This document shows, piece after piece, positions 22,526 through 34,066 of a DNA stretch of 64,000 nt (positions are counted from its first letter, which is position 1; each line of letters opens with the position of its first letter). Under the pieces are notes generated by a model that was not told the DNA's origin, did not search any database, and saw only the letters and a program-made list of their open reading frames with translations. Source of the DNA: Serripes groenlandicus (lineage: Eukaryota; Mollusca; Bivalvia; Cardiida; Cardiidae); contig JASEVX010000003.1 of assembly GCA_031761405.1 (NCBI GenBank), positions 64,842,927 to 64,906,926 on the forward strand, written 5' to 3'. Position numbers and translations under genes: made by a program.

Positions 22526-24440
22526 AATCATAATTCAAACCCAATTGGTTGAAATTGGTTTTTAAAAATGTTCACTGTACTAAAAATATAAACACCTCTA
22601 TCGGAATTGATTTGATGAGTTAATTATTCATATGGCAAGCATACCAACAAATGAAAAAGTACTTTTTGTGGCGATTGGTTTGACAATCGCCACAATGCTA
22701 ACAGAAACAACAACAACGAACAATATTTACATATCGGTTTTGAAAAATCGGTTGATATTTATTTTCCTTACTGCAAACTAATTTACTCACATCCGTTATA
22801 GTTCCATCATTGATGCAGATACGCGATTAATAATAATTATGTCAGAGCTACTTTGGTACCGGATTGTTACTAATATTTGAGTTTTATCGAGACATTATCT
22901 ACAAAGAGTTAAAATATGTAAATATTATCTTCGTCATGATTTGACAGATAATAAATATCATTGCGCGTTCTGCCTTGCAAATAACGGCAAATAACTCTGA
23001 TGATACTCAAATCTGGAAATTCCAAAAGGTTCTATAAATAGCTCGCGAGACTGGTGTTCTTAAATCTCAATATTATAAACGCTTCATTTTGTAGTTGTTA
23101 AATATATGAAAGCGTCTAGATGATAAGACTGGTTTACAAAGGTTTAAAGGACACACGATGTCAGTGTGTACACACGTTATGTATACACGTCTGTACGTTC
23201 TAGAGTCAATTAGCAATCAATGCTGAAAGTGTAGCCTTATTTAGTTTGGAGATCGAGCATTAAAATATATGCCTATATTTTTATAAATTGAACAGTTTGG
23301 CAAATAGTGAAATTGTGCTTTTTGTGCATGTTTTGTGTTTGTTATTGCACTCAAATTTTTTTTCGAAGCAGTTTAACAACCTCAGAGACATATAAATACA
23401 CTGTGTTTATATGTCTTTGACAACCCTCAATCATGCAATGTGAAGGGACTAAATTAAACAGACCTGTTCAATATCGGGCATCATTGAAACAAACACCAAA
23501 CTAATGGATACTGTTTTCTCTCCTTTCTTGATAATGTTGTCATTTCTAAAGCGTACACAATATTTTATCTTAATATGGCCTAGCGACCTGGTGATGAACA
23601 TGTGATTACCCGAACAATTTAGATTACAAATAGCCATTATAATGAGCTAAAACGGTAGCTAGTCTATCGAGTACCAACTAGATTTTTCATAAATTTAAAA
23701 TGGCCTAATTTTGAACACATCATGACCAGTTTCAGAACGTAACTAAACAATCACCAAGACAACATTCTGGCAAACTATTTATTCTACTGTCAAAAGATGC
23801 AGGGTTGATACATTCTCAAATTGATCCGCACCAGAGTGCACTATTATTGAAAAGCGCAAGCCCTACACCGATATACTGCTTGTTTCTTTGCAGGATTTTC
23901 CATACGATAGCCACTACAGTGCCATTGGCGCTTTGGTTATATCGGCAGTTGCTCGTTACATTCTTATAACAACAACAAAATATATACCAAACGCCAATAA
24001 TTCCAATCACTTGCAATTCGGGACTCATTTATCTGAGACATTGTAATGGTATGAATATCACACATGACGAACTTCAATGTCAAAAGAAACATTTAAATAA
24101 AAATGTACGCAAAATCCATATTTCAATTATGTTCAGAAATAACAACGACAAAATGATTTTCGACGTTTCCTACAGTAAACTCGCGAAACGGACACACAAA
24201 TTGCTTCGTAGTTTGTTAATACGTGTACTTTACATAACTATTTATTGAGAATGCGGCAGTTCCGAGCGCTCGTATGAGTTATCAGAACTGCTGTTACCCT
24301 GTTTTGATGAACTGATCTATTCATGGAAATGGTTGGAATGAAACGACATATTCCAGATGTCCAGTGTCTATAAGCAACACCATGCACCAGGGAAAAAATA
24401 AGCATACCTTTTCATTCTCACTCAATCCTAGGCACAGTTA
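22526..24440. other. Unassigned AT-rich stretch
   Basis: Short ORFs only (70 codons or fewer), without motifs. A single pearl-like monomer fragment may lie near 23,576-23,760 (atggcctagcgacctgg; ttttgaacacatcatgacca). Nothing else is supported. Confidence 0.4.
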
Positions 24441-24441
24441 C

Positions 24442-24656
24442 ATTAACTCTTTCAGCGCCAAAGGCAATACTGAGGTTTTTGCAAACAAAACTGATTCAGG
24501 TGAGTCAGCTCGTAACGAGCTGTCTCACCTGAAATCAGCATTGTTTGCTTTTTAGTTATAAAAATAGTCCAAACTTTAATTACATGAGAAATGGGGACGC
24601 CCGATTTTGAACATGGAAGAGTCTACTTTAAACAATTCGGCGCTGAAAGAGTTAAG
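24442..24656. mobile_element. Foldback MITE with nested palindrome
   Basis: Terminal inverted repeats ttaactctttcagcgcc / ggcgctgaaagagttaa enclose about 180 bp. Inside is a second palindrome: caaacaaaactgattcaggt pairs with the complement of cacctgaaatcagcattgtt, with ctcgtaacgag at its centre. No ORF of note. Confidence 0.8.
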
Positions 24657-25297
24657 TAAATGATTGTACAAAAAATGGCTTTCAAGGTAACCTGATTTCC
24701 AAAATACAGACGTAATTTGACGCATCAGAAGGTTTTTGAAACATAATGCGACACATTTGCGAACAATGAAGAACCAAATCGGACACCGCGGGTGCGTATG
24801 CTTGTCTGGTTCTACAATATGTGGAAGAAATATTTCAACGGCACTTGTTATCGGGGATAATTTACCATATAGAAATAAAGAGTAGTTGTAACTTTAAAGA
24901 TCTATAATACTTTTATTAATTAAGTTATCGCTTAGGTGCAAACGGCTCCTTAAAAAAATATTATCTATCTTTAATATGTATATTTTTATTTTTCGAGAAA
25001 AATATGATTTAAATAGTATTTTTTTAGGTTGAATAAACGTTGTCAATATCATATAGACAAAGAACAAATAAATAAAAGTACCCCTTCACTTATAATCGAT
25101 GTATATCAAATATTATTATAGATATTTCTTAAGTGAAAACGGTACTTCTGCATGTACAATGTAATTTTATTTCATCAAAATAAATTTAGATTTAGATGGA
25201 TTTTTTGATGATCTATTTGTAACTTCCGGGTATTAAATGTATTTGTGATAGTTAGGAAATGCTCCCGATTCGATCCAAAGTTGTATGACCCTCATAG
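24657..25297. other. Unassigned AT-rich stretch
   Basis: No ORF over 60 codons, no RNA gene and no defined repeat. Confidence 0.4.
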
Positions 25298-25437
25298 TAT
25301 AGAGTAATGATTCCCGAAACAGAAAATCCAGAGGAAGCGAAAAGTGTCTGTCCGTGTTAGCCTGCGCGGCATGCTTAGGCTGATCCTTATCGAAAGTTTA
25401 CGCAGAGACCATTATGTTGGGTTTTTTCTCGCGGGAC
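25298..25437 (-). mobile_element. 'gagccgtcccgcg' MITE, half copy
   Basis: Matches the reverse complement of the left half of the MITE at 47,048-47,287: tagagtaatgattcccgaaa, cgaaaagtgtctgtccg, gcggcatgcttaggctgatc, then ttttctcgcgggac. It sits where the left end of the second MULE should be. Confidence 0.75.
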
Positions 25438-25845
25438 AACTCAATTATTGTTCGAGTCAAATAATAAATTAATTGAAAATTTTAATTATTTTGAGTATCA
25501 TGCAAAGTAAATGCATTTTAATAAAGAATAACTTTATAATACTGTAAATTTATCTGAAGGATAGACGGTAATTGATCAGAATAGTTACAATTTAAATGCA
25601 TGTTACAATTAAGTTGTTTTCGTTAAGGTATTGTTTTCTAGTCGTAAGTAATTATGTTCAAATTGTCAAGGTTTAATTAAAAACTGTGCCTTTTGATCTT
25701 TTTCTTTAAAACAAAAATAAACTGTTCTGTTACTTAATTGATGTTAATTTAGTTCAAACCTTTAGAAACATACAAATAACTTACGTATAAATGAAATGAT
25801 GTAACAATTCAGTACATCATCAACATAAAAGGGGGTCATAACTTG

Positions 25846-27101
25846 ACATTTGACGGATACATTTATCGCGTAAACCGTAGAAGAGAAGGCAATGTGTTCT
25901 GGAGATGTGTCGAACGAGGTTGCCAAGCTTTCCTGTCTACATTCAACGACATACCGACAGGATTCGGGAGACAAAACCATAACCACCCAGCAGACCACTC
26001 AAACGTCGTTGCCAAACATATCATGAGCAAGATATCTCGGAGCTGCGCAGAAGAAATTAGACCAATCCCACACTTTTTTACAGAAGAGCTGACCAAACTC
26101 AGAGACAACAAATGGGATGACACCTGCCGCGAAGTTGTTGAAAAGATACCTAATTTCAACTCCACAAAGTCCATACTGTACAGAGCCCGCAGAAAACAGA
26201 CACCCCACTTTCAAAGACTAAGACAGATATATTCTTAAACGGCAAATGGACAGAAACAGCCACTGGTGACATATTTCTACTATTCGACGACGGTGACCAG
26301 AACAACCGTATGCTTGCCTTCGCCACAACCGAGAACTTCCACCACTTAGCCGCATCCAACACGTTTTACTGCGACGGAACGTTCTACACATGCCCCAGCC
26401 TCTTCCATCAGATCTATTCGATCCATGTACAGATTGCCGGTAAAATGATGCCAGTTGTCTACTCTTTCTTGCCAGGAAAGAGCCAAGTGACGTACAGACG
26501 ATTCTTTAAAGAATTGAACGACATCGGTCTAAGATTCCACCCAACTTCTGCCGTACTTGACTTCGAGACAGCTGCCCACGGTGCCATACTACAGACGTTC
26601 CCTGGTATTCACACAAATGGGTGTTTCTTCCTTTCTACCCGGTGTATTTGGCGAAGAGCACAAGCAACCGGTCTCCAGATTCCGTATAAAGAAAACGAAG
26701 ATGTAAAGACACTCGTCCGACGTGCAGCAATCCTGCCTCTGCTTCCCTTAGACAAGAAAGAATACTTCTGTTTCCGGACTCTAGAAGACAGAGACGAGGC
26801 TGATCTAACGGAACTCACAGAACCATTCACAGACTATGTTACCGAACAATGGGTATAAGGCGACAGACCGATGTGGAACCACTTTGGCACACATAGCCCG
26901 CGCACTACGAACAACATCGAAGGCTAGCACAGCAAACTTAAGAAAATGACACAACACTCCAACCCAAACTTATTTACAGCCATCCAGATGATCAAAGACA
27001 TTCAGAACGCAAATGATATTGGGTTAATACAGAGAGCTGTCGGTGGAACTCGCCCTCGTGCAAAAAGCTACCAGACTAAGTATCCTGAAAGAGAGGTATA
27101 A
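25846..27101 (+). pseudogene. FLYWCH-MULE transposase, disrupted
   Basis: Frame 1 (to 26,238) holds a FLYWCH-type zinc finger: GYIYRV, FWRC, GCQAF and HNHPAD, in the usual W-x-C...C...H-x-H order. A frameshift near 26,200-26,238 moves the reading to the frame that holds the MULE domain: YCDGTF (first catalytic Asp near 26,373), VLDFETAAHG (second, near 26,559), GCFFLS (the His of the C-x2-H motif replaced by Leu), and the C-terminal region to EREV at about 27,101. Two stops interrupt it: TAA at 26,856 and TAG near 26,926, where the sister copy has Glu and Trp codons. No ATG opens the first frame, so an upstream exon or further loss is possible. Inactive. Confidence 0.88.
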
Positions 27102-27223
27102 AACTGGTGTTCTTGAGTTGCTGGTTTATGCGGATTCTGCATCTCAGTGTGTTCGTGTGATTATAATTGATATGCTGTTTTCTAATATTTTACTTTATTG
27201 GGCTGACAAAGATCAAAATTAAA

Positions 27224-28916
27224 CAAGAGGGCCATGATGGCCCTGGATCGCTCACCTTAATTATACAATGTACTGCAATGCAAAACACATCAAGACAATT
27301 ATTCTGAATGCAACCTCCACAGTGTTAACAAGATTTTCCTTCATTTGGCCTAGTGGTCTATATTTTGTTTACCGGATATGACCCATATTCCAACATGGAC
27401 TAGATATCATCAAGACAACATTCTGACAAATTTTCAACTTGCTCAAAGTAAAAATGCGGCCTCCGGAGTTTGAACAATATTTTCTTTTATTGACCTTGTT
27501 TCTAACCCAATATGACCCATATTCGAACTTGACCTAGATATAATTCGGACACACATTCTGACCAAAAACGCGGCATTCAAAGTGTTAACAAGATTTTCCT
27601 TCAATTTGGCCAAGTGACCTAGTTTTTGACCCTACATGATACATATTCGAACTTGGCTTAGATATCATTTAGATAAACATTCTCATTAAATGTCAAGCTG
27701 ATGTAGCAAATAATGCGTCTTCTACAGAGTTAACAAGATGTTCCTTCAATTTGGCCTAGCGACCTAGTTTCTGAACCAATATGACCCATATTTGAACTTG
27801 ACCTAGATATCTTTAAGACAAACATTCTGACACAATGTCAAACTTCTGAAGCAAAAAATGCGGCCTCTAGAGTGTTAACAAGATTTTCCTTCAATTTGAC
27901 CTAGTGACCTATTTTTTACCCAACATGACCCTTGATCGAACTTGACTTACATATAATCAAGAAAAAAATTCTGATAAAGTTTCACCATGCTCAAGTTAAA
28001 AATGCAGTATCAAGAGTGTTAACAAGATTACCCTTCAATTTGGCCTACTGACCTAGTTATTAACCCGGCAAGACCCATATTCAAACTTGGCCTAGATATC
28101 ATTTAGATAAACATTCTGACCAAATTTCAAGCTGCTATAGCAAAATATGCGGCATCCAAAGTGTTAACAAGATTTTCCTTCAATTTGGCCTAGTGACCTA
28201 GTTTTTGACCCGGCATGACCCATATTCAAACTTGGCCTAGATATCATTTAGCTCAACATTCTGACCAAATGCTGAAGCAAAACATGCGGCTTCTATAGAG
28301 TTAACAAGATTTTCCCTCAATTTGGCCAAGTAACCTAGTTCCTGTCCCAAAATGACTTGACCATATTTAAACTTGACCTAGATATCTTTAAGACAAACAT
28401 TCTGACAAAATTTCAACATGCTCAAGTTGAAAATGTGGCCTCTACAGTGTTAAGAAGATTACCCTTCAATTTGGCCTAGTGACCTAGTTTCTGACTCAAT
28501 ATGATCCATATTCAAACTTGACCTAGATATTTTTAAGACAAACAATCTGACAAAATTTCAAACTGCTGAAGCAAACATTGCGGCCTCTGAAGTGTTAACA
28601 AGATTTTCCTTCAATTTAATCTAGTGACCTATTTTTTGACGCGACATGACCCATGTTCGAACTTGATCTACATATCATCAAGACAAACATTCTGATAAAG
28701 TTTCCTCCATAGTGTTAACAAGATTTACCTTCAATTTGACCTAGTGACCTCGTTTTTGACCTCATATGGCCCAGTTTCGAACTTGTCCACGATTTGTTAG
28801 TGTGTTGACAAGCTGAAATGTTGACGACGCACGACGGACGACGCACGACGCCGGACAAAATGTGATCACAATAGCTCACCTTGCACTTCGTGCATAGGTG
28901 AGCTAAAAAGCGATAA
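27224..28916 (+). mobile_element. Pearl-like element, long form (~11 monomers)
   Basis: 5' end acaagagggccatgatggcc + ctggatcgctcacctt; 3' end acgacggacgacgcacgacg, then caccttgcacttcgtgcata and ggtgagctaaaa, which folds as a hairpin (agctcacc / ggtgagct). Between them are about 11 monomers of ~150 bp with tggcctagtgacctagtttt, acccatattcgaacttgacc, gatatcatcaagacaaacat and gtgttaacaagattttcc. It lies inside the second MULE, so it is younger than that insertion. Near-identical structure at 48,873. Confidence 0.85.
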
Positions 28917-29213
28917 GTGCAGCAAAAGATCAACTTATACGTATGTGCAGGCTAATCATAGGCTACACTTTTCTGAAATGTTTCAAATTTCACATTCTTA
29001 GGAAATTCTGCATCATTAAATTTTAAAAAAAAATCAGTTTTCTGAAATGTTCTAAATTTCGCATGTATATATTTCTTGTTTATGCATGATTCAAATTTAA
29101 AATCTGCATCAGTCTTATTTATATTTATAAAGCAATACCGCTCTAATGGTCCCCCCGATCCGCTCTACCGACCAGCTAGGGATTAAATCGAGTCGACGTT
29201 CCGGGAACACACC

Positions 29214-29431
29214 GATCCAACTCGCGCACAGCAGGTCAATGGTTAACGTGTGAAGTTTATGTAGTTATTTTGTTGTACAAAACTGATTAAAAGTGTGGTT
29301 TTCATATACTGATTTCATTTTAGGACAATGCTTTAAACTAAGAAATACATTATTATGTGAATAGCCATTGTCGAATTTATTTCTATACATCAATGTTTGT
29401 AGGATCGCTTTTTTTTATTAATGGATATGCA
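29214..29431. other. Unassigned spacer
   Basis: Between the MULE end and a SINE. No feature is seen. Confidence 0.35.
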
Positions 29432-29682
29432 TAGCTCAATTGGTAGCGTATCTGACTCGTGATCTGGAGGTCACGGGTTCGATACCCGGTTGCGGCGACA
29501 TTCTTTCGGGCGATGTTTTCCATTGCCTCTCACCTCTGATCTATGTGAGAAAGTAGTCAGTGGCTTCGAAAGAATGTTGTGTAAGTACTGGTGTGGGAAA
29601 GCCAGGAAAACATGGGTAGGTGCACTGACCGCCGTGATATGACCAAAGCTGTTGAAAGCGGCGTTAAACTCCAAACAAAAAG
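29432..29682 (+). mobile_element. tRNA-derived SINE, best-preserved head
   Basis: A box tagctcaattggtagcgt and B box ggttcgatacc are spaced as in a tRNA gene, followed by gcggcgacattctttcgggc, the SINE body and the tail accgccgtgatatgaccaaa...gcggcgttaaactccaaaca. The tRNA-like head suggests an internal RNA polymerase III promoter. I do not call a functional tRNA, because the head runs straight into SINE body sequence. Confidence 0.85.
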
Positions 29683-29919
29683 CATATTACTAGTTTATTT
29701 GCTGTTTTTCTCTCTTGAATATGAATATGTATTACTTATGTCATATAATGTAATAGTTCCGATGAATTTATACGATTCTATACATGATACATTTTCATCT
29801 ACAAATGTATCATTTCACATAAATTTTTCATTTGCTTTGCTTTTAATAATCTGACTTTCATGTTCAGTATAATATCTTCCTATTGTACTATGTTCTGTGA
29901 CGAAAACAACTTCGTCTGT
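29683..29919. other. Unassigned spacer
   Basis: Between the SINE and the Gypsy element. A short ORF tail only. Confidence 0.35.
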
Positions 29920-29923
29920 CGTT

Positions 29924-29949
29924 TGTAACACAATGAGGGTAGAGGTACA
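29924..29949 (+). repeat. 5' LTR remnant (26 bp)
   Basis: Only the first ~20 and last ~6 bases of the LTR are present (tgtaacacaatgagggtaga ... ggtaca). The 3' LTR is 369 bp. An internal deletion across the short agag homology explains this. The element therefore lost its 5' promoter. Confidence 0.6.
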
Positions 29950-30051
29950 CTTTGACAATTGTGTTGCCGTGTTGAGCCATCCAGAGACGTTTGCCAGTGA
30001 ATCGTAAGTTACAATCTTTTGTTATTCCTTTTACGTAATTGGCAAGGCAAA

Positions 30052-30888
30052 ATGACAGAACAAATATTTTTAGAATTGTTTCAGTCCGTAGATGGACACA
30101 TGACTAATATAAATACCACTATGGGGGCTCAAGGCGTGGCAAAAGTTGTTCAAAGATTTGATGGTAGTAATCCAAAAGAATTCAAAGAATGGATTAAAAG
30201 TATTGAAATGTTTGGCACGTTAACTAGAATATCTAATGAAAGGGTTAAAAATATAGCATATCAGGCAAGCATAGGCCCTGTCAGTGATTTCATAAAACGA
30301 TATATTGAACAGTATGCTGATCACACCTGGAATCAAATTAATGGGGAGTTAAAAACGCGGTTTGGCGAAGTAGTAGATTCTCAGCATGTGCTGCTGATTT
30401 TTAGGAAAATTAGGCGAAAAACGAGCGGGAAATTTGTGGGGTATTTCATTGATGGGCTCAGGGAAGATTCCCTTAAAATAAAAATAATGAGGGAAAACCC
30501 ACAACTCTTTCAGAACGCTGTTACGATAGGTTCGCGAGGACAGATTCTCCGTAGCCGATTTCAATTGCGAACGGGTCACGCGCCAAGAGAAAATCATCAA
30601 GATGATGAGGCCGTCCCGATGGAGGTCGATCACTTTCGACAGAAAATTAAGTGTAATTACTGTCACAAGATAGAGCACCTCATTGCAGATTGTAGAGCGC
30701 GGAAAAGTTACGGGCAAGTAGGTCTTGCGCAAGTCAGGCAAGATAAGGGTCGATACAGAAAAAGCGTTATCTGTTATCAATGTGGAGAACAAGGCCACTA
30801 TGCTAGGGAATGTGTAAAGAGAAACAATGGATCTGCTGGAATCCATAATTCGGGGCAACATTTTAACGCAAACACTTTCCACATGTAG
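30052..30888 (+). CDS. Gag-like polyprotein, Ty3/Gypsy type
   Basis: 278 residues from ATG at 30,052. This start is preferred because the frame upstream opens only on TTG. Family role: coat protein that packages the retrotransposon RNA. Visible features are a helical capsid-like region (residues ~25-170, with FDGSNPKEFKEWI, the usual start of Gypsy capsid) and two C-x2-C-x4-H-x4-C zinc knuckles at ~201-214 and ~241-254 for RNA binding. The frame is intact to TAG, but part of the capsid looks shortened compared with usual Gypsy Gags. The downstream pol is decayed. Host-domesticated Gag is possible but nothing here demands it. Confidence 0.8.
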   Translation: MTEQIFLELFQSVDGHMTNINTTMGAQGVAKVVQRFDGSNPKEFKEWIKSIEMFGTLTRISNERVKNIAYQASIGPVSDFIKRYIEQYADHTWNQINGELKTRFGEVVDSQHVLLIFRKIRRKTSGKFVGYFIDGLREDSLKIKIMRENPQLFQNAVTIGSRGQILRSRFQLRTGHAPRENHQDDEAVPMEVDHFRQKIKCNYCHKIEHLIADCRARKSYGQVGLAQVRQDKGRYRKSVICYQCGEQGHYARECVKRNNGSAGIHNSGQHFNANTFHM

Positions 30889-31289
30889 TAATCGGGTAGT
30901 TGGCTGTACAAACAGAACAAATATACTATATTTATAAAGTCTTCAGGTGTAGGCTTAGATTCACTTCTTCTCAAATTTTGGAAACAAAAATAGAGAACAT
31001 ATTGCTAAATTCTTGTGCCGAGGTATGCTCGCACTCAATCGAAAAATAAAGACCCTTCCGCAAACAGTTCATCTTTGTTATTGTCAGGTATTTAAACATT
31101 CGGAAAATCTTCATTTGAAAAGGGTTACGTTGGAAACAAGCCCAGAGTGCTTATCACTAATGCTGTTGTTAAACTTTCCTGGGGTCGTTTCTCCGAGAAA
31201 ACTGTGTTCGTTAACTGCGACGCGCCGCCGATATACAACAACAGGTCATTAAAATAAGTCGTAAAAATAGAGAAATCTGTGCAAACACA

Positions 31290-31510
31290 GATGTTAGAAT
31301 GAAAATGTATACAGGTATGTACCCTCTCATTAAACTCAGACCATATCGCACCAGTTGAACAACCGTAAAGTTATAGACATTTAACGTGCAAAACGGTGTT
31401 TGTATAGGGGAAAATAATGAGTGTGCTGTCAATACCAATGATAAGGCTTGACGAAAAATTCGAGGTATATCTACCTGTACCAATTATATCTCCGAAGCCA
31501 CTTTATCATG
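31290..31510 (+). pseudogene. Pol fragment before reverse transcriptase
   Basis: The forward frame near 31,317 reads YPLIKLRPYRT then a stop, resembling the linker between protease and reverse transcriptase in Gypsy Pol. Further stops and frame changes follow. The reverse transcriptase active-site motif is not found. Confidence 0.5.
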
Positions 31511-32858
31511 TCTAATAAACATTTCTTACTTTGGTAACCATGGAGAACTTACCTATAGATTACCATTTATACAATTGGGTTATTATTTCTAGGGTGGATC
31601 TACATTTGATCTTAGGTCGCTGAACTTTTCCCAAAACGTGCGATGGGATAAAGTAAGTTATTTAAAGAGTTAGAATTCGAAAGAAGCAATTGCGACTTAT
31701 TTAAATAAAACCATGTATGAGCCTTTCCGGAGGGCTCTGCAGGGTTTGTTGTCCGAAATAATGTATTTAGATAAAATACGATGTGACATTAAATATGAAG
31801 TAAGTTTGTCGCGTAGCGCTTTGTATTACGTTAGCCTGGGTAGTGCCATAGTGGTTAGTCATATAAGGCTTAATATGTTGTTAAAAACCCCAAAAATGTA
31901 GTGTTTTGATTAACTGTCTGCCAAATTGTTTACGTAAATGGATGACAAAAGGGCGGGACGAAGCGGTTCACAATGAAGTTGAACTCCAAACGATGGATAA
32001 TGGCGGGAACCAACCGCCAACCGTTTCAGTGCCGTCCGGAGAAGGGTTAACAGGGTCCGTGGGGACGCCTAGAGAATACCTGTATGATGTATCCGGAGTT
32101 TGTTTTTGATCAAAGGGGCTCATGATGTTCCGGAAAAGAACTAACTATGTTTAATGTGTTTGTAGCAGTTAAGCTGCAGTATATAGAAGTGTATATCTAT
32201 TGTAACCCTATGCTACGTGTGTGGACAGTATAATCTCATCGAGATCATAAACTATGATCGTAAAGTCAGGGTTGTGTTTGTGCTAACACGGCACAACTAT
32301 AATGAGCTGTGCGGTGATCTGCCTGGTGATGGACACATGTTTAAGTGTCCATTAAAATGATAAAGAGCGGGAAAAATACTAACAAACCGGGGAATCAACA
32401 GTTTTAGATACATACCTGTGGGTATATTGTTTTTCTAGAAGATAACGCCAGCTGTTGATTAAACGTAGGAGACTGGACTTTCTCTTTACAGACAGATTAT
32501 CAATTAATCATTATCACGTTTATAATGACCACCTGTTAAGATTATTGAATGAAATTCCTGGAGAAGTTACTATGACATTTATGATCCTTACCCACAACCG
32601 ATATCAACGCCGTGCTTCAACCATCTGGTTCGGACAAATGAACAATTTATTCTTTGGCTACTTGATTATAACTGCAGACTTTGGTTTTTAAGATTTTGTT
32701 CTGATATTTGTAATTGTGCATATAACATGTAGTGTTTAGTTTATGCATGCACTGTTTATTGTAGTTTATTTTCAAATGTGTAGGGCTGCGTCAACCCATT
32801 GTGTTACTTATATATTTGTACAATTTTCTTGGTGAAAATTTATTAAGAGGGGGACGAA
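31511..32858. other. Internal region of the Gypsy element, uninterpreted
   Basis: Short ORFs (62-78 codons) without recognised domains. Possibly decayed pol 3' end or extra internal sequence. No separate gene is supported. Confidence 0.4.
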
Positions 32859-33081
32859 TGTAACACAATGAGGGTAGAGGTATAGAGGTATACATGTGAG
32901 GTATTAGATCCATGAGGGTATAACTATATACGGGATATCACGTGTATACGGCGCCAGCCCAGTAGTATATAAATGTATGTTTTTGTGGAAGCGGGAGAGA
33001 GACATTGCATAGATAGAGAGTCATGCAGAGCTAGGGAGGAGAGGCATGGCTCTGGGGAGAGTCAGAGAATGATATGTCGGC

Positions 33082-33117
<36 letters not shown>

Positions 33118-33227
33118 TGAGACTCTAGTTTACCTATTTAAATAAATAAATGTATCACTATACGATCTCGTTTATTTACCTGTGTTTTCCTCGTGGACAA
33201 ATTGATGTAGCTGGCCAGAGTGGTACA
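32859..33227 (+). repeat. 3' LTR (369 bp)
   Basis: TG...CA ends, a TATA-like tatataaa at 32,966, a (ga)n microsatellite at about 33,084-33,113 and aataaa signals at about 33,140-33,149: the layout of U3-R-U5. The purine tract before it and the repeated terminal sequence at 29,924 support the call. Confidence 0.7.
32966..32973 (+). promoter_or_regulatory. TATA-like box in the LTR
   Basis: The sequence tatataaa lies about 175 bp upstream of the aataaa signals within the 3' LTR, in the position expected for the LTR promoter. Confidence 0.45.
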
Positions 33228-33231
33228 CGTT

Positions 33232-33502
33232 CTTCTAATAGTTATGTTGTTTCGGTTTTGATCATTTGTCATTTTCATTCATTTATGCATTTTGTTTTTC
33301 ACAAATATCGCTGAAAGTTTCGTCTTTGATTGCACATACTTGATTCAAAGTTAACTTTCAGTACAATTGTCATCGCAAAATGTTTCAAGATAAATTTCGA
33401 ACTTTCTCCCTGTTGCAGTTTCACATTCACGAATATCGCGGTAAACAAGTTGTCATGCACTGGTTTAACGTTTTAAAAAAATATGAAACTAATTCCTATG
33501 TT
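33232..33502. other. Unassigned spacer
   Basis: No gene or repeat was recognised. Confidence 0.35.
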
Positions 33503-34066
33503 AAGCCTTTCCCACGTACAACAAATGTAGCACATTAAGTAAAAATTGGAACATCTTGCTAAATGAAGGTATAATTTATGGACATAAATTGGAGACATTG
33601 TAGCGAAAGGATAAATTCTTATTGATCAATTTCTCTTTTTGTCACAATGTTTTCAAAAGTCGCCGCAGCTCTTGTCAGTCTTTTGGATTACGTGTACAAA
33701 TGCTAATCACGACACGAGATCACATCAGTTTTGTACACTCGAGATTGCTCGTTTGTAATCCGACAGCTTTGATTTTCAATTGCTCAATTTGCCACAATAA
33801 TTTCAACTCTTTTTAATTATCTTACTATCATTTATAGAGATTTTCTATGTTTTGTGCTTGATGATTTCAAAGTCTGTCAGGGTAAACATCATTGAAATCA
33901 TTGTGGCAAAAGGAGAAATTGCTCATAATGAGCAATATCTGCATTTGCCAAAGTAATTTCAACACTTTTCAATTATCAAACGATCATTTATAGAGATTTT
34001 TTATATTTTTTACTTGATAATTTCAAAGTCGTCTGCTGCAGATTTGTTTTATGTGGGAATCCCTTA
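33503..34066. repeat. FB foldback repeats, three partial copies
   Basis: Left end taagcctttcccacgtacaa (33,503), centres at 33,630 (caatttctctttttgtcaca) and 33,905 (ggcaaaaggagaaattgctc / tgagcaatatctgcatttgc), inner arm atcatttatagagattttct twice, right end aagtcgtctgctgcagattt. Confidence 0.75.

Larger units (their letters stand above)
25480..29213 (+). mobile_element. MULE-type DNA transposon, longer copy, left end lost
   Basis: Inverted relative to the copy at 15-16.5 kb. The right end is intact (cgagtcgacgttccgggaac at 29,189, ending ...cacacc). The left terminal repeat is not found; a partial MITE lies there instead. Internal sequence matches the first copy from about 25,500. A pearl-like element (27,224-28,916) interrupts its 3' non-coding part. 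A gatccaa at 25,273 resembles the bases after the right end (29,214), but this is weak as a target duplication. Confidence 0.85.
29924..33227 (+). mobile_element. Ty3/Gypsy-like LTR retrotransposon, decayed
   Basis: Both ends start tgtaacacaatgagggtaga and end with ggtaca, flanked by cgtt (29,920-29,923 and 33,228-33,231). A purine-rich tract (aagagggggacgaa) immediately precedes the 3' LTR at 32,859. The internal part has an open gag and then decayed pol: PLIKLRPYRT near 31,325 is the segment typically found just before Gypsy reverse transcriptase. No intact reverse transcriptase, integrase or protease was found, and most of pol is missing from 31-32.8 kb. No standard primer-binding site is visible after the very short 5' LTR. 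Confidence 0.75.

Noticed and set aside
20267..22552. ORFs of 671, 668, 463 and 290 codons
   Set aside because: They are overlapping readings of one minisatellite whose unit lengths are multiples of three. Several frames on both strands are open at once, and the peptides are pure short repeats.
25762..26830. Minus-strand ORFs of 78, 103, 71, 68 and 73 codons
   Set aside because: Antisense shadows of the MULE transposase remnant.
29440..29510. Functional tRNA gene
   Set aside because: A and B boxes are present, but the sequence continues directly into a SINE body and tail, shared with 11,584-11,835.
30349..30882. 177-codon minus-strand ORF
   Set aside because: Shadow of the gag frame, which has clear zinc knuckles on the other strand.
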